A model generated the notes under the pieces. The model was not told the origin of the DNA. It made no database searches and saw only the letters and a list, made by a program, of their open reading frames with translations. The position numbers were made by a program, and so were the translations under genes. This document shows positions 1-12,749 of a DNA stretch of 64,000 nucleotides, piece by piece. Each line of letters begins with the position of its first letter. Within the stretch, counting starts at the first letter, position 1. Origin of the DNA: Diplosphaera chodatii (Eukaryota > Chlorophyta > Trebouxiophyceae > Prasiolales > Stichococcaceae); NCBI GenBank assembly GCA_032358165.1, contig JAALGY010000017.1, positions 2,418,001 to 2,482,000 on the forward strand. The letters run 5' to 3'.

Positions 1-3000
1 AGCAACGTCGGCCAGAGCGTGGTCGACACCCTTGTAGATGTGGAAGTCGGGTGCGACGCTCCACGCATCTCGGCATGCTTGCAGTGGCCCTGCGTGCGTC
101 ATGCATGCATACTGAGGCCTCAGGCGGATGTTACACGTCAATATGGCTGCCGATCAGCAAGATACGTTTGCCTTGCCGTGGTAGGGACTCGGCACGGCAG
201 GAGGCGGAAACATGGCGCAGCCTGCAGCAGTTCTCCAGGAACGCCCTGGAGCTTGCACAGAAGCGGCTGCAGCGCGACGACAGCAGCGAGATGCCACAGT
301 TGGACCCCGCAGCACCCACCACCCAATGGCTCAAGCGCCTGTGGTGAGTCGATGTGCGCCAAGTTGCAGCATGTCCAATCCCTGACATAGGAGCTCAGCC
401 TTGACCGATGCAACCCAAGTGCGCCAGGCCCTGGGGGCGACACGGCTTGCTGGAGTATGTGAGCGAGCTCAATGGCAAGCTGCTCTACTCATACTTTAAT
501 TGGCGCCAGGTGGAATGCCCCAATGTCATCACAGCTTGGCCAATGATCTGACACAACCCTTCAGGAGTCCATCTGCAATCCAACCCAGCAACATGAGTTG
601 CTGGCAAACTCGTTCTTCATGCACGCAGGACACCAGCAGCGACCTGCAGCTGTTTGCCATACTGTCAGTGACGCTGGTGGTGACTGGCGGCCTGCTGAAA
701 GGCAGCGTCATAAAATTCTTTGACACACTGCTGCCGCTGAACGATGTCAGCAGCTCGGACGCGTGGTGGCGCAACTTCTACCAGGTGAGGAGTACCTCAG
801 CTGCATCACTCCCGGTCGCTGTCGTCAGTCAAGCTTGTTGCTACCTGACTTGGGAGCTTGCACCGTTTGGGGTTGCAAGTACAGCTGCAGTCTTGTCTGG
901 ATGTTGTAGGTTGGGCTGCTGCTGTTTGGGGAGAACTTCCCGCCAGCCACAGATCCTCCAGCAGAGCAGGTGTTCAGCCTGGTGACCGCATCCATCGGGC
1001 TGGCCTCCTTCGCGCTGATCCTGGCACTCGTCGAGCAGGTGGTGGTCCCTGCTCGACAGCAGACTCTGTGCCTCGTGTCAATCGCGCTGCACTCATCCTA
1101 CACCTGACTCCATCACACCTGACTCTCTCACAGTCGCTTCCTTTGTACAAGCAATATGCAACATAGAAGTGGTGTCATCCCGGTAAGTTCCCAGCAACAC
1201 TACATGCTTCTTGTATGCTCTTGTCTGCTCTTGTCGGCAGGTGGTGCTAGAGGTGATCGAGGAGCAGGTCGCTCGCGGCAGTCGCATCTACGAGTCAGAA
1301 CATTTTGTAGTGTTGGTGTGGGGCAACAGTCAGCGGGACCTGGAGGCTGTCGAGCGCATCCTCAGCCAGGTGCAGCGCCTGTGGCCGGGTGTGACGCCAT
1401 GGCATGCTGCGATGCACTTGTCTGGGCTCAGCTTGGCTTGGCTGCATTGCTGTGCACCACGAGGGGCATGGCGACTACAGTCGCATGCCGTGCAGTCCGG
1501 CAGCATTCAGGGCGGGCCTGAGCACGACATCTGCATCTGGTGGCCTCAGGTGTGCCAGGCGCACCGGGCGGACGGCGGCCGCGTGGTGGTAGTCATGTCG
1601 CAGCGGGAGAAGCTGGACATGGAGTCGCTGTACAGGCGCGGCTGGGCGCAGCTCACGCTGTGAACTTTGCAAGAGTGGCTTGTCAATGCTCTGCCTGTAC
1701 GCTGCCCACTCAGTTGCAGTGGCTCTGTTGCGCTACGCAGTGGGTGTGCTGGATGGCATACAGCAACATGGTCAGTAAGCAGTGGCACCAGGCACCCTTC
1801 TGGACGTCGTCCACTGCTGCAACAAAACCTGCACTTGCGTGGCAGGCGGCAGATACCTCCGGACCAGCGGCACGGCAGCAGCTTCGTGTTCCGGCAGGGC
1901 AGCCCGCTGGACATCACCGACCTGCGGGGTGTGGCGGTGTCGTCGGCCGCCGCCGTCATCGTGCTGGCCGACAACTCCAGGTGCAGTGCAGCATCCCGGC
2001 ACACTGGCAGGTGCAGCGTCCAGCAGAACAGCGGCTCGTGCAGGCACCCCAGCCCCACTGTTGCGGACGCAGTGCAGAAGTCAGCCATGGCTCACTGCGC
2101 AGGAGCCCGGAGGACGCGGATGCCCAGGCGCTGCGGGCGGCCGTGATCCTTGACGAGCTGGACTTCCCGGGGTGGGGCATGCCCGACCCGCGCACCGCTG
2201 CCATCATCGTCGAGCTCAAGACACCGCAGGTTCCTAGATGTCCTTATGTCTCTTCAGGAGTGTCCCTGTTTGCTGGCAGGTGCCATAAGCTGCAAGGGCC
2301 TGTTCAAACTGCTCAGCGTCGACAAGAGTGTGAGGTGTCCCGTCGTGTACTGCCCAGGCGGTGCCGCTGCTGCGGTACAGCACCAGCAAGCGCATCCTGG
2401 CGCTGCCTACCTCATTGCTCAATGCGCGCAGGTCAGCAAGACCGAATCATAGTCCATTGTGATAGCTCGTTGCAGTAGCTCATCGCAGCAGCGTCAAGTT
2501 CTTCTGCAGCAGATATGCAACCTCTGTGCATGAAAGATGATCATGGACATGGCACCATGTATTGCTCTTCTATGGCAGTGACTTGTGCAAACTGTGCTGC
2601 AGGGTGGCCCGTATGGTGACAAGCCCGATCAGCGCCACGGTGTCGCGCAGTGTATGGAACTTCAAGTGAGCCTCCTCGGTCGGGTGGTTATGATATGCGT
2701 ATGTTCTGTGTATGCTCATTTGCTGCGGGGTCAAACCAAGCTTCCGGCTGCTGGCATGCAGGTCCCATGCACAGAACTACATGCAGCAATTCCCCCAGCT
2801 GGTGGTGCGCTGTTTCATCTGTGTCTGGACGCAACCTCTTGGAACCTCTTGTTGTGTTTGTGCATCCGGAGAACCATGCAGTCTAGAACATGCAGTCTGG
2901 ATGGTGTGTGGCCTGCAGGGTGTCCCCTTTGGGGACCTGCACAGGTATTTCGACGATGGCACACCCTACGGCCTCGTCAACACGCGCACAGGAGCGTGCA

Positions 3001-6000
3001 GCTTCAACCCCAGCAATAGGACGGTTGTCACTGCAGGTGCTTTGAATGTCCCGCCAAGCCGGTCTGCGCAGCGTCAGAGTGCCTGATGTCAGCAGTGCCG
3101 TGGCGCCCATATATATACGGGCATACCCACAGTTGCACCCCTGATGTCAACATTGAATGGACTGTGCAGATGACTTGATCGTCATGAACCGACCGTCACA
3201 GCACGGCAAGGCCGCGTACCAGCCGCTGGAGCAGCCAGTGTCAGTTGATCTCGGTGAGTTGCGGCTGCTTATCTGCGCCTCATACGGCACAAGGCAGACC
3301 CATCAGGTTTAAACAGAAAAAGCAATCAGAATGGCACCCACTGCAATGCGCTCATACTGCTGTTCCAATGGCCGGCCACGCCATGCCGGCAGGCAACTGG
3401 ACGCGGCGCCACTGGGCGCACAATCACGGGCAGGAGGGCCGCCTGTTTGCCTCCCGTGCCTCCATGGATGACGATGGTGGCATCACACTGCGCGCCCCAG
3501 CAGAACTGCGCTCTCAAAGGGTGTGTCCATGCAGCGTCACATGTCCTTCATGCCTCCTGCCACCAGTAGTCAGCATAGAATACAACGAGTGTAGTCGCCA
3601 AGTGTTCCTTGCATCAGAGTGGCGAGCTGCAGACAATACCTGCAGTGTTCCCATGTCCCATTGCGCGCTAACGAGCTGTCGTGATGGTTGCTCTGCAGCC
3701 GCTGTCATCACGACAGAAGGTGCAGCAGCGGCGCCAGGCGGAGCTGCAGCAGCATCTGGCGCAGCAGGATGCCGCAGCCCAGGCTGCACAGGCGCTCTCT
3801 AGTTTCTGCATTCAGCACCATATGATCTTCTTACACATCTGCAGAGCAAGGGGTTGGGAAGACGCTCAAGCATGGGTGGAGTATCATCGGGCACTATTGA
3901 GAAGACAGTTCGTTCAAGGGGTTTCCTCACAATGTCAATCTGACCTCCACTACCAGTGTGGCCTGGCACCCTTGAGGCGCGTCAGCTGATTTCACGCTGC
4001 GGCTGACTTGGAGCTTTCCGAAGGTGCAGGCAGACCGGCGGCGGGCAGTTGCAGCAGCAGATGCCGTGCAGCAGACAAAGCCGCCAGGCTCGCACAACCA
4101 CACGCTGTGGCAGGTGCGTCGCCTGGAGCTTCAGGCCCACAATTCCTATGTCTTCCAAGCTTGCCTAATGAGGTTCAACTTCTAGTTCACTGGATCGCCC
4201 TATCATGCCTGCCGGGCACGCCCTGCAGTCTGGCTGAAGGCTTGATGCCAGGCAGCTGTCCATCAGCTGCAGGCGCCGGAGTCTGGGGATGCAGCCAGCG
4301 GCGACCGAGCGCAGCCCAGCCTGTTCCGCTACATCGAGGCGGAGCAGCAATCGCACGCCGCACGGCCGCCGCCAGCACAGCCATCCTCGCCGCAGCAGGC
4401 ACCCTCCCCTGCACAGGGGCAGCAGCAGCAGCAGGCACCTCCTGGTGAGGCAGGGCGCAGCCGTTGGGATGCACAATCACAGCGCGGCGATGGCCGGGAG
4501 CAGCAGCCCCTGGCCCAACGACGAGCTAGCCAGCGCATCAGGTGAGATTGCACAGACGTCCACCCCTGCGTGCTGATGTACCGTTGCATCTTGAATGGGA
4601 ACACACGCTTCAGTGCAGCGATCTCGCAGTGGAGAGGCAGCACCGCACCAGCCCACTTCTATCAATCTCGCATGATGACCAACACAGTCATATCTCTGCC
4701 TACAGCGGTGCGCCGGACATCTCCTGGGATGACCCCACCTGGTCGGGCCTCGGCCGCCGGCCCGGTGCAGCGGCCGCCGACGCCGGCAAGCGGTGGCCCT
4801 CCCAGCTGTCAGGGTGAGCACCACTGCATGCTGGCCATTGTTGACACCCGCAGCGGCCGCCTCTTTCTGCAGGTTGTGAGCTGTGACGTCACATGTGCCA
4901 CACTGTGATGTCGGTCGGTTGTGTCTGTCGATCACTGCATAGATGTGATTGCAGGTACGATTCTGAGGACCCCACATGGTTAGGCGTGGGGCCGCGGCCG
5001 GGGCAGCGGCAGGCGTACACGGCGGACGCCGCTGCAGCCGGCTCAGGTGCAGCCGGCGGCGGCGCCGGCTCCGCCGAGCAGCGCTGGGCGTCGCTCATCG
5101 GCACCACGCCGTCGCGGGTGGCGGCGCAGCGTGAGGCGGACGCGGCAGCGCAACAGCCGCAGGCGCCCGCCAGCGGTAGGTCACTCTCCCTGGTGTCCCG
5201 CCCCCAGTCCCCCTGCTGCAGTCCAGCACGCTTGCCCTGTCTTGCCAAGCACATGCCAGCCTGACGTCACAAGCGCAACTGGTGGCGTTGTGCTCGCCGA
5301 TGCACGAACAACAGCCCTGCAGCAGGTGGAGGTGCTGCTGCCAACAAGCGGTCGCATGCGCGCATGAGTGGGGATTGCGGGCATTGCAGGCCTGAAGCCG
5401 GCGGTGCGCACTGCGGTGGGTGAGGCAGCCGGCGCGCACGACCAGTGCTCAGCAAATGCAGTCAGCAACGCAGTCACAGCATCCCAGGCCGGTGCTGCAG
5501 GCGGCGGCATGCAACAGCCTGACGCCACGGCCTCCAGCAGCAGTGCAGCCAGCCCGGGCACACCGCGCACCAGAAGTGCTGCGGGCAGCACGCCTGCACC
5601 CGGCAGCGGCAACGGCAGTGGCAGCAGCGGCAGCCTGGGCGCCGCCAGTGGGAGCAGCGGCAACGGCGGCAGCGGCGCCCCACCCAGCGCCATGCCCTGG
5701 ACGTACGACTACATGCTCTTCATCCTGCCGCGCCAGTACACCGGCTGGTCCTACACCGAGGTGGGCCGCTGTTTCAATGTTGCAGGGCAGAAGTAATGTG
5801 ACTTGACTGTGAGCTCTCCACTCATCTCATCACCTGGTGCACCATTCCCGCTGCTTGCCATCTCATCTTCACCAATACTTCACACGGTAGTCAGGTCAGG
5901 TGTCATCTGAGTCAGGATAACGCATCATGGTCACCGCGCGCAGCGGGTGCTGCTGTGCGGGTGGGGCGAGACGCAATATATGAACGACTTGCTGGCAGAG

Positions 6001-8326
6001 TTGGACCATGGGCCCTCCGCCCTGCCGCCCGGCAGCTCCGTCACCCTGCTAAATTCCCGGCGCACATCCCACATCATGAGTGCGCGCCGTCTGCCAAAAT
6101 TGTGACAGGCTGCGTGGCTGCTTTCATGTGGCTACCAGTCACTAGTCATGCCATGATGCACAGTTGCTCGTCTGCCACACGGCAGATTGTCAGGGTGCAT
6201 CGCCAGCAGCGTCGGCATGCTTTGAGCAGGTAGTGCTGAATGACCACTTGCACACGTGCAGGCTTCCTGGAGGGCCGTGTCAACACCCAGAACATCAGCG
6301 TCGGGCACGTGTCAGGTAAGCTGGGGCACGCCACCTGCTCCACGGCTCCAAGCTCAGTTTTCACCCGGTGCACGCCGAGTGTCGACCCTTGTACCCATGT
6401 CTGCATGAGCCGACAGGTCCTGCACGCTGTGGCAGGCGACCCGCGGCAGCCGGCGCACCTGCGCTCGCGGCTGCGCCTGGCGGCCTTCTCCTCCGCCATC
6501 GTGCTGTGCGACGTCATGTGGACGGACCCCGACCCCTACGACGGCGCCGACGAGATCGACAGGTGGGCTGCCGCCGGCCGCAGAGCTGTGCCGGTGAGGG
6601 TCGGCACACATCTTGCACAGCATTGCTGCAGTGCGCAGGGGCGATGAATGGCAGAGTTTTCGGGGTGTTGTGCCCCGCAGGCGGTCGGATGTGCGGCTGC
6701 TGGACAGCCTCATCATGACGGTGCAGCTCAACATCCGGAAGCTGCTGCAGGCGTGCTGCACGATGTGCATAGGCAGGACCTGTCACGGGCGTGCGGATGA
6801 ACTTTAAACCCTAGACATATCCCAGAGCACACAGTCTGGGCATGTTGAGGCTTCAGACTGCCTTGCTGCCCACCGGAGCTGCTGGAGGCTGTGCGGGCAG
6901 CGCTGTCACACGCAGAGGGAAGGCGTTGCTCTGGCCTAGGCAGCCCGCCGACCCTTGTCACCTGTGCACATCTCCTCCTCCGTCCCCTGCAGGAGGGCGG
7001 CTGCCCCGACATCAACATCATCTGCGAGCGCATCACGGTGGGCGGGCTGCCGACGCGGTTCGAGGACCAGACGCGGCTGCCGATGGGCGTCTCCGTCAAC
7101 TCCACCTCCTACTCCGCCAAGCTGCTGCAGGCGCGCCGCACCGTCACGCCGGCTGCTGTGGGATGCCCCGCAAACCTCGGCCTGTGCTTACTCGGCTTCC
7201 AGCACCATGCCGTGCAAAGGGTTGCCATGCAGCAAGCAGGGCCACTGCTCATGTGTGGCGGCTGCACAGTCGACCTCGCCATGAATGTGAGTGAGATGCG
7301 TCTGACCCCAGGGTTGTCCCCTTGCTTGCAGGCTGCTGCGTATGACCCTGGCATGCTGGCGCCCATGCTGTTTGGCGACGGCCACGCGACGCACACGTAT
7401 GTGCAGGACGCCGAGGCGCTGGCAGCGCCCGGGGAGCAGCTGTCCTGGTGGCAGCTGATGGTGAGGGCTGTTCATTTCGATGTGCAAGCACAGCGCCCTG
7501 GCGATTGACGCACCTCCGCACCTGCTGAAACTGCTTCCTATCACTGGGTGCTCCAGTTGGCACATCGGCTGTTTGCTGTAGCTGTGGTGACAAGCAGTTA
7601 ACATCGCACCTGTCCGAAAAGACTGCAAGAACTTTTCGTCAACTTGCTTATGGAGTGACCACCACACATACGTTGCTTGCTGCAGGGCCGGGCGCGCACT
7701 GTGGGCCAGGTGCTGCTCGGCTACTTCGAGGTGCCCTTCAACATGGACGACCCGGTCACCATCGCCATCAACCCCACAGGCAACGCCACGCGCTGCGCCA
7801 CACGGTGAGCAAGAAGACTACTTATCCCAGTGTTGAGAAACATCATTTGAGCCCTGAGGCCATCTGTGTAGGCACCAGCCTGCTACCAACCCAAACGGGC
7901 ACTACTGTGAACGCGCACCACTCCAACCTGCTGCTGTGGTGCTGACCTGCAGGGTCTGGAACCGGGAGGACCTGCGGACCAAGCTGGTCGTGCTGGGGCC
8001 GCCGCTGGGGCCCAACGCGGACCGGCGCAATGAGGTGCGCTTGGCTCTGCATCAGCAGATATCTCATCTGCCCTGCAGCTGCAGTTGGCCGCCAGCTGGG
8101 CTTGCATGTTTCCCGCGCCATGGAAAAGGTGCAATCGCAGCGCCGCACATCAGCCCTGCCGCATGACAACTGAGCATTGGCCACATTTCGTCTGCCATTC
8201 ACGCAGGTGCAGCGCTTTGCGCTCAGGACACGGGGAGATGAAGTGGCGCTGCCCATTCTGAGTACCACCGTGCGCAGCTCCATGGCGTCAATCGACGACG
8301 ACGAGCAGCTGCAACTGGTGCTGTAA
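1..8326 (+). CDS. CASTOR/POLLUX-like ion channel (5' end outside window)
   Basis: Spliced gene of about 20 short exons; span given, not every boundary. Likely a cation channel with cytosolic RCK/TrkA-N-like domains. Visible in order: a coiled segment (about 183-342); hydrophobic segments with AILSVTLVVTGGLLKG (about 650-785) and SLVTASIGLASFALILALV (about 911-1042); then RCK-1 with HFVVLVWG, GRVVVVMSQREK, FRQGSPLDITDLRGVAV and AAAVIVLAD followed by DADAQALRAAVILDEL, the spacing seen in plant CASTOR/POLLUX. After an Ala/Gly-rich linker (about 3300-5700), a second nucleotide-fold copy begins with RVLLCGWGETQYMNDLLAEL (about 5941-6060). The last exon (8207-8326) ends in LQLQLVL-type residues and a TAA stop. 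Family members are usually 800-950 residues; this one is longer because of the linker. Family call fairly sure, ion selectivity unknown. Confidence 0.82.
4717..5176 (+). repeat. Imperfect internal coding repeat in the channel linker
   Basis: Two neighbouring exons of the channel gene encode related segments: DDPTWSGLGRRPG (about 4730-4770) and EDPTWLGVGPRPG (about 4966-5000). Each is followed by an Ala-rich stretch. This looks like an exon duplication inside the low-complexity linker between the two RCK-like halves. No function can be assigned. Confidence 0.5.
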
Positions 8327-8804
8327 GCGCAGGCTGCTATATATGGTCGGCCCTCAGGTCAGCGCCCAGTGTGGCAGCCAGATCGACGGTGGCGGCGGCA
8401 GCGATGGACTGCGCTCGGAGGAGCTGCTGTGACTGATGTGCGCTTCGGAGTTTGTGCACTTCAAAATTGAACAATGCACACTTGCTCGCTTCAGTATTTA
8501 TTATTAAACAGTTCAGGTTGTCAGGAATTGCTCGGTGTCAGTGGTTTAGGGTATGGTCTGTACAGTCGATGCGGTTGCGTCAGTAATGACTTGGGGTCGA
8601 GTTGCTTTGGGCGGGTCGGCGAGATGCAATGCAATTGTGCAGCAGCATGCAGACTTGACCTTCTCGGTGGTTAAGACCGGAATGTAACGTTGCACTACCT
8701 GGCGCCAATAAATTTGAGTTTCCTTTCATAGCGGAACGGCATGCGTCAATTGAACGGCTGGTCCTACCGACCACTCGTGTGTTCCAATGGCCTGAGGCCC
8801 TGGC
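8327..8804. other. 3' flank of channel gene up to Crypton junction
   Basis: No coding exon seen. A TGTAA, the usual green-algal polyadenylation signal, lies at 8683-8687, about 360 bases after the stop. The flank ends at the left Crypton junction. Confidence 0.5.
8683..8687 (+). terminator. Candidate polyadenylation signal TGTAA of the channel gene
   Basis: TGTAA is the common chlorophyte polyadenylation signal. This copy is downstream of the channel stop codon and upstream of the mobile element, so the insertion would leave the channel's 3' end intact. Confidence 0.4.
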
Positions 8805-8810
8805 AGAACC
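8805..8810 (+). repeat. Left AGAACC junction (candidate recombination core)
   Basis: The left flank reads CCTGGC, then AGAACC, then the element's AGTGCATACG. The same hexamer occurs at the middle and right junctions, so it is the longest sequence shared by all three and the candidate crossover core. Confidence 0.75.
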
Positions 8811-8813
8811 AGT

Positions 8814-8910
8814 GCATACGTATGCCCCCGGGGGTAGGGAGATGACCCGCCGGGGGTAAGGCGGGGGTAAAGGCAGGGCCCCCGTTCCGGGACGTATGTG
8901 CTGACGTATG
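8814..8910. promoter_or_regulatory. Palindrome and iterated motifs at the element's 5' end (copy 1)
   Basis: Just inside the left junction lie a perfect 12-bp palindrome GCATACGTATGC (8814-8825), a perfect 10-bp palindrome CCCCCGGGGG (8825-8834), three copies of CGGGGGTA (8829, 8851, 8862) and two further ACGTATG copies (8892, 8904). Such a cluster is a reasonable candidate for recombinase binding sites or the element promoter. The identical cluster is at 13969-14065 in copy 2. The function is inferred from position only. Confidence 0.45.
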
Positions 8911-8979
8911 TGATGCACAGAAGTTCACTTGGGCGAGGCAATCAGCACCCCTACGCCGCGCGCTTCTTACTGGAGCTTC

Positions 8980-11900
8980 AGTATGGGTAGAAAGCGCGCC
9001 CCTAACAAGGACCTGCCTGCGCCGACTCGCAGGCGCCGTCTGCAGCCCATCTCTGAGGACATGCTCGACGACAGGGAAAGTGTCCGGCCAGACGCAGCCG
9101 ACGCTGCGCAACCAGACCATGCACCCTTGCATGCATTGGCAGCAGCAGCAGCGTGCACCCGTGCGTCCCCAGCCCGCCGGAAGGCGTGACAGGCAACGTC
9201 CAGCACGCTTCCGGGATGCAGCACAGCAGGGCGCCGCTGCGCCGCAGCCGGACAACCCGCAGCCAGATGCCGTCGACAACACTGCCATGCCAGACACATC
9301 CGGCAGGCTTGTTGCCAGCGAGCTTGCAGCCATCGTGGAAGGTCGCAGGAACGCTCAGCGGCAGGCGACCAGCGACAAATATGACTCACAGCGCAGGAAG
9401 TTTCAGCACTTCCTTCACTACAGCGACGGCACAGATGGTCTAGAGCCGGGTGCCCCACGAGCCAGGCCACTTGACGGCAACCTGGCTCGGGAGCATGGCA
9501 AGGACGACGCGGTTCGGTTCATCCAGTGGGTCGCCTGCAATATGCCTGGCTTTGAGTACGACCGGAAGGCTGAGCGGCTGACCAGCAGCATGCTGCACAG
9601 CGTACACTCGGCTATCCAGGCTAAGTTTGCAGAAGATATCATGCTCCACAGCGGTGGGCGCACGGGTGCCGCCAAGCTGCTGGACTACGCCGCGTATCAG
9701 CTCGCCTTCAAAACTGCCAAGGAGAATCTCGCACAAAAGGGGCGGCGGCCTGGACCTGGGCAGGATCCACTGTCCGGCACTCTCGAGTCAACGATGACTC
9801 CAACCCAGTGGGAAGGGTGTGCAGGAGATCTTGTTGACAGGAACTCAGCAGCAGGGGACCGGGACTGCAGCATGGCCTCATACATGATCGCGGGCGTGTA
9901 CCGCAGCGATGACGCCCGCCTTGTGGGCTTGGCCGACTTCTTCGCTCCACAGCAGCTGGAGAGTATCGGTGGGTCTTTGATGGTGTGTTGCTGCAGTTCA
10001 TTGCGCCCACAGCTGCCTGCGCATACCATCGTGGAGCAGCTTCAGGGTGTGGCTTCATTTCCATAAGGTTGCCTTCTGTACATGCGCAGGTCCAGCACCA
10101 TGTTTCGTTCTCGCGAACGTGAAACAAGGTGGCAAAACACAGAAGGATGGGCACAAGCAGAACAGTGCTGTGATCCGTCACCGCAACCCACTCCTGTGCC
10201 CCGTGGGCGGATTGGCACGGCATCTGGCACGGCGGTTTACCATCAAGCAGGTGTGCTGTATCACTGACTCAGTGCATCAATGCAGCTCTTAGGCACGTAG
10301 CGCGACTTCAAAACTAAACCTTTTTGTGGTCTGCCATGCAGGAGGCCTTCCCTGACCCCCGTGTACGACGCCAAGAAGAGTGGAACGCTGCGCATCTCTG
10401 GGTTGGCAGCTCATCTGCAGCCCCAATCAGCTATGAGCAGATGAGGAGCAGCTGGGCCGATACATTCAGGAGGAACGGGGTCAAGATCAGCAAACGCACG
10501 CATACGTTCCGCGTGCTGGGCGCCCGCATGTGTGACGCTGCTGGCCTGGATGAGGCGGTGAGCCCTATCTGTTAGGACCCTGTTGCACGCACCACTCCCT
10601 TGCTGCCTTGTTGTTGCTGATCGCAGTCACACAAGCCTGCCTGCAGATGCGACTGCTTTGTTCGTCTCACAGGTCACAGCACGTATGGGCCATTGGGAAG
10701 CCAGCCCGCTCCGCACATCGTACATGCAGGACTTCAGGGCTGATGGGCTGCTGGCACTCGGCGGCTGGCCAGGTGACTGCTTTAGTTACCGCTGCTTTAT
10801 GCTATTGACATACACTGCCTTGACAGATGCAGCGCTATGTAGTTGTGCAGCTAAGGTCGTACACCACCCTGCAGAGGCGGGCAACGGCAACCTCGGCATG
10901 TTCTTCGATGAGCGCTTCGTCATTCCCGTGCCCAACGACCTCATCGAGGAGGTCGTGTTCCCATTCCTCCCTCGCTTCAAGCAGTGGGTATGGCCTTCTC
11001 ATCCACTGGCTCGTGACAGACTTCAACACTGTTGGCATGTGTACACCATACTGTGTTCAGGCTCTGCCATGCAGCATTTGCCGTCTTTGGCGCCCATGTC
11101 AGTTTCTGCCAAAACGGTTGTGCAATCTTGCAGGTGGACGAGCTGGGTAGCGAGGCCGGCCCGTCGGTCTTGGCAGCACCCTCACTGCTGTCATATCTAG
11201 GCAGCACGTTGGTGCAGGACGCCGCGGCGGGGCTGGCAGGGCGGTACCCTCAGCATGACATGCACAAGAGGCTGCTGGCTGACGCCCGGTTCAGGTGAGT
11301 TACAAGCACAGCAACATGCATCGGCAATCGTATCCCCAAATGAAGTTTGACAGTAGCTCCATTTGTACACCCTGAGGTGCCTCCCTCACGACCAAACCTT
11401 GCATGCATCTGGCCTGCAGGGAGCTGAGTCAAGAGCACTTGCGGGTGCTGGCATCGGGCAGGCTGCAGTGTGTACGACCGATGCTGACGGCGGACAAAGA
11501 CCGCGAGTTGATGGCAATCCTGCAGCAGGTGTCGCAGCAGCAGATGCAGGTGCAGCAAGCGCTCCGCCGCACTCAGCTGCATGTCCCTGACAGTCAGCCA
11601 ACACAGTTCACCAGCCCGCAGCGCTTCCGGGATTCTGCAGCGGCGCAACTGCAGCCCAGTCTGCCAGATCCAGCTGACAGCAGCGGCGCTGGTGGCAGTG
11701 GAGCTGCAGACAGGCAGCTGTCAGCGTCACAGCCAGCCAGCTGTGCCCCAGAGCCGGCGGTTCGCCGCCTGCAATATGGGGACCTGCCACCAGCAACGGC
11801 ATCAGTGGCGCCGGCATCTCTTACCGATTGCCCGGCGTCGCTTCCCACACGGCTGCCTCCAATACCTGCTGCGCAGGCAACATCGGCTGCCACGCTTCCA

Positions 11901-12698
11901 CAGCAACAGCAGCTACTGCTGCTGCCACAGCATCAGGCACAGCCACAGCCACAGCCACAGCAGCAGCAGCAGCCAGTGCCGCTGCCGCCACAGCCACAGC
12001 CACGGCCACAGCAGTGGCACATGCCAATACCCGGCACACCGCAGGCTGCCGCACATTTCGGTCAGCATGCTGGCGCCGTGCAGGGCGTGCTGCCTGATGG
12101 CAGCGATTTTCTTGCAGCAGGCAGATTTTGGGACCTTGGGAACGGCTGGGGGTCTAGCATGCGGGTGTTCGTGCCTGGGGAGGGCCCAATGCCGCTCGTT
12201 GGGCGAATGCAGCTGCCGCCAGGCCCGCCGCCGGCGCCTCTTGGCGGAGCACTGGCATATCAGTATCCCTACGTTGTCAGCGCAGCTGCAGCCCAGCCAC
12301 AGTCAGCAGTGGCTCAGCCAACAGCACCAGGGCCAGGGTATCCAGCTGCAGCAATGCCAGCAATGGCGGCTCCACCGGCAGCAGCAGAGCCCAGCCAGCA
12401 AAACCTCTTCCCAGCCCTCGGCATGATCGGCAGCTTTACACGGCTGCTAGAGTACATGGAGGTGGAAGGGCCGGGCGGCAGCATGGCATGGCAGCAGCGA
12501 GAAAGCCAGTTGGGCAGCAGCTGGCGAAGTGGCAAGAGCAATGGCCGCCGCTGGGCTGAGCTTAAAAAGGCATTTGGAGCCATAAAGAGAGGGAATAGTG
12601 ATGGGGGCATGACAGGCCTGCAGCAAAGTGCCAGCAGGTTGGACATGCAGCGTGGCGACAGGGCATTTGCAGCATATGTCAAGAACGTGCAGATGTGA
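8980..12698 (+). CDS. Crypton tyrosine recombinase with GCR1_C-like domain, copy 1
   Basis: Predicted DNA integrase/excisionase of the element. The start is probably MGRKRAPNK (about 8980), with a basic TRRRR stretch that may be a nuclear signal; the first junction is unresolved and a long frame runs 9080-10066. Motifs in order: a SAM-like N-terminal region (DKYDSQRRKFQHFLHY); catalytic Arg box GVYRSDDARLVGL; the Lys-strand NVKQGGKTQKDG and RNPLLCPVGGLARHL (about 10111-10249); KRTHTFRVLGARM giving HxxR (10342-10557); MGHWEAS and SYMQDF giving H/W and the Tyr nucleophile (10672-10771); then RFVIPVPNDLIEEVVFPFLP and LVQDAAAGLAGRYP. The last exon (about 11422-12698) is Gln/Pro-rich and ends in a region with SQLGSSWRSGKSNGRRWAEL, matching the WR...RR pattern of GCR1_C. 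A TGTAA follows at 12745. Confidence 0.85.
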
Positions 12699-12744
12699 TT
12701 TGGTTCGCATGTGGACTGTGCTACCAGTTTCCAGTACATGTGTC

Positions 12745-12749
12745 TGTAA
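12745..12749 (+). terminator. Polyadenylation signal TGTAA of the Crypton gene
   Basis: TGTAA lies 47 bases after the recombinase stop. The matching site in copy 2 is 17900-17904. Confidence 0.5.

Noticed and set aside
11821..12097. Ala/Thr- and His/Ser-rich alternative frames in the Crypton last exon
   Set aside because: They are the other readings of the CAG/CCA-rich stretch that encodes the Gln/Pro tract of the recombinase.
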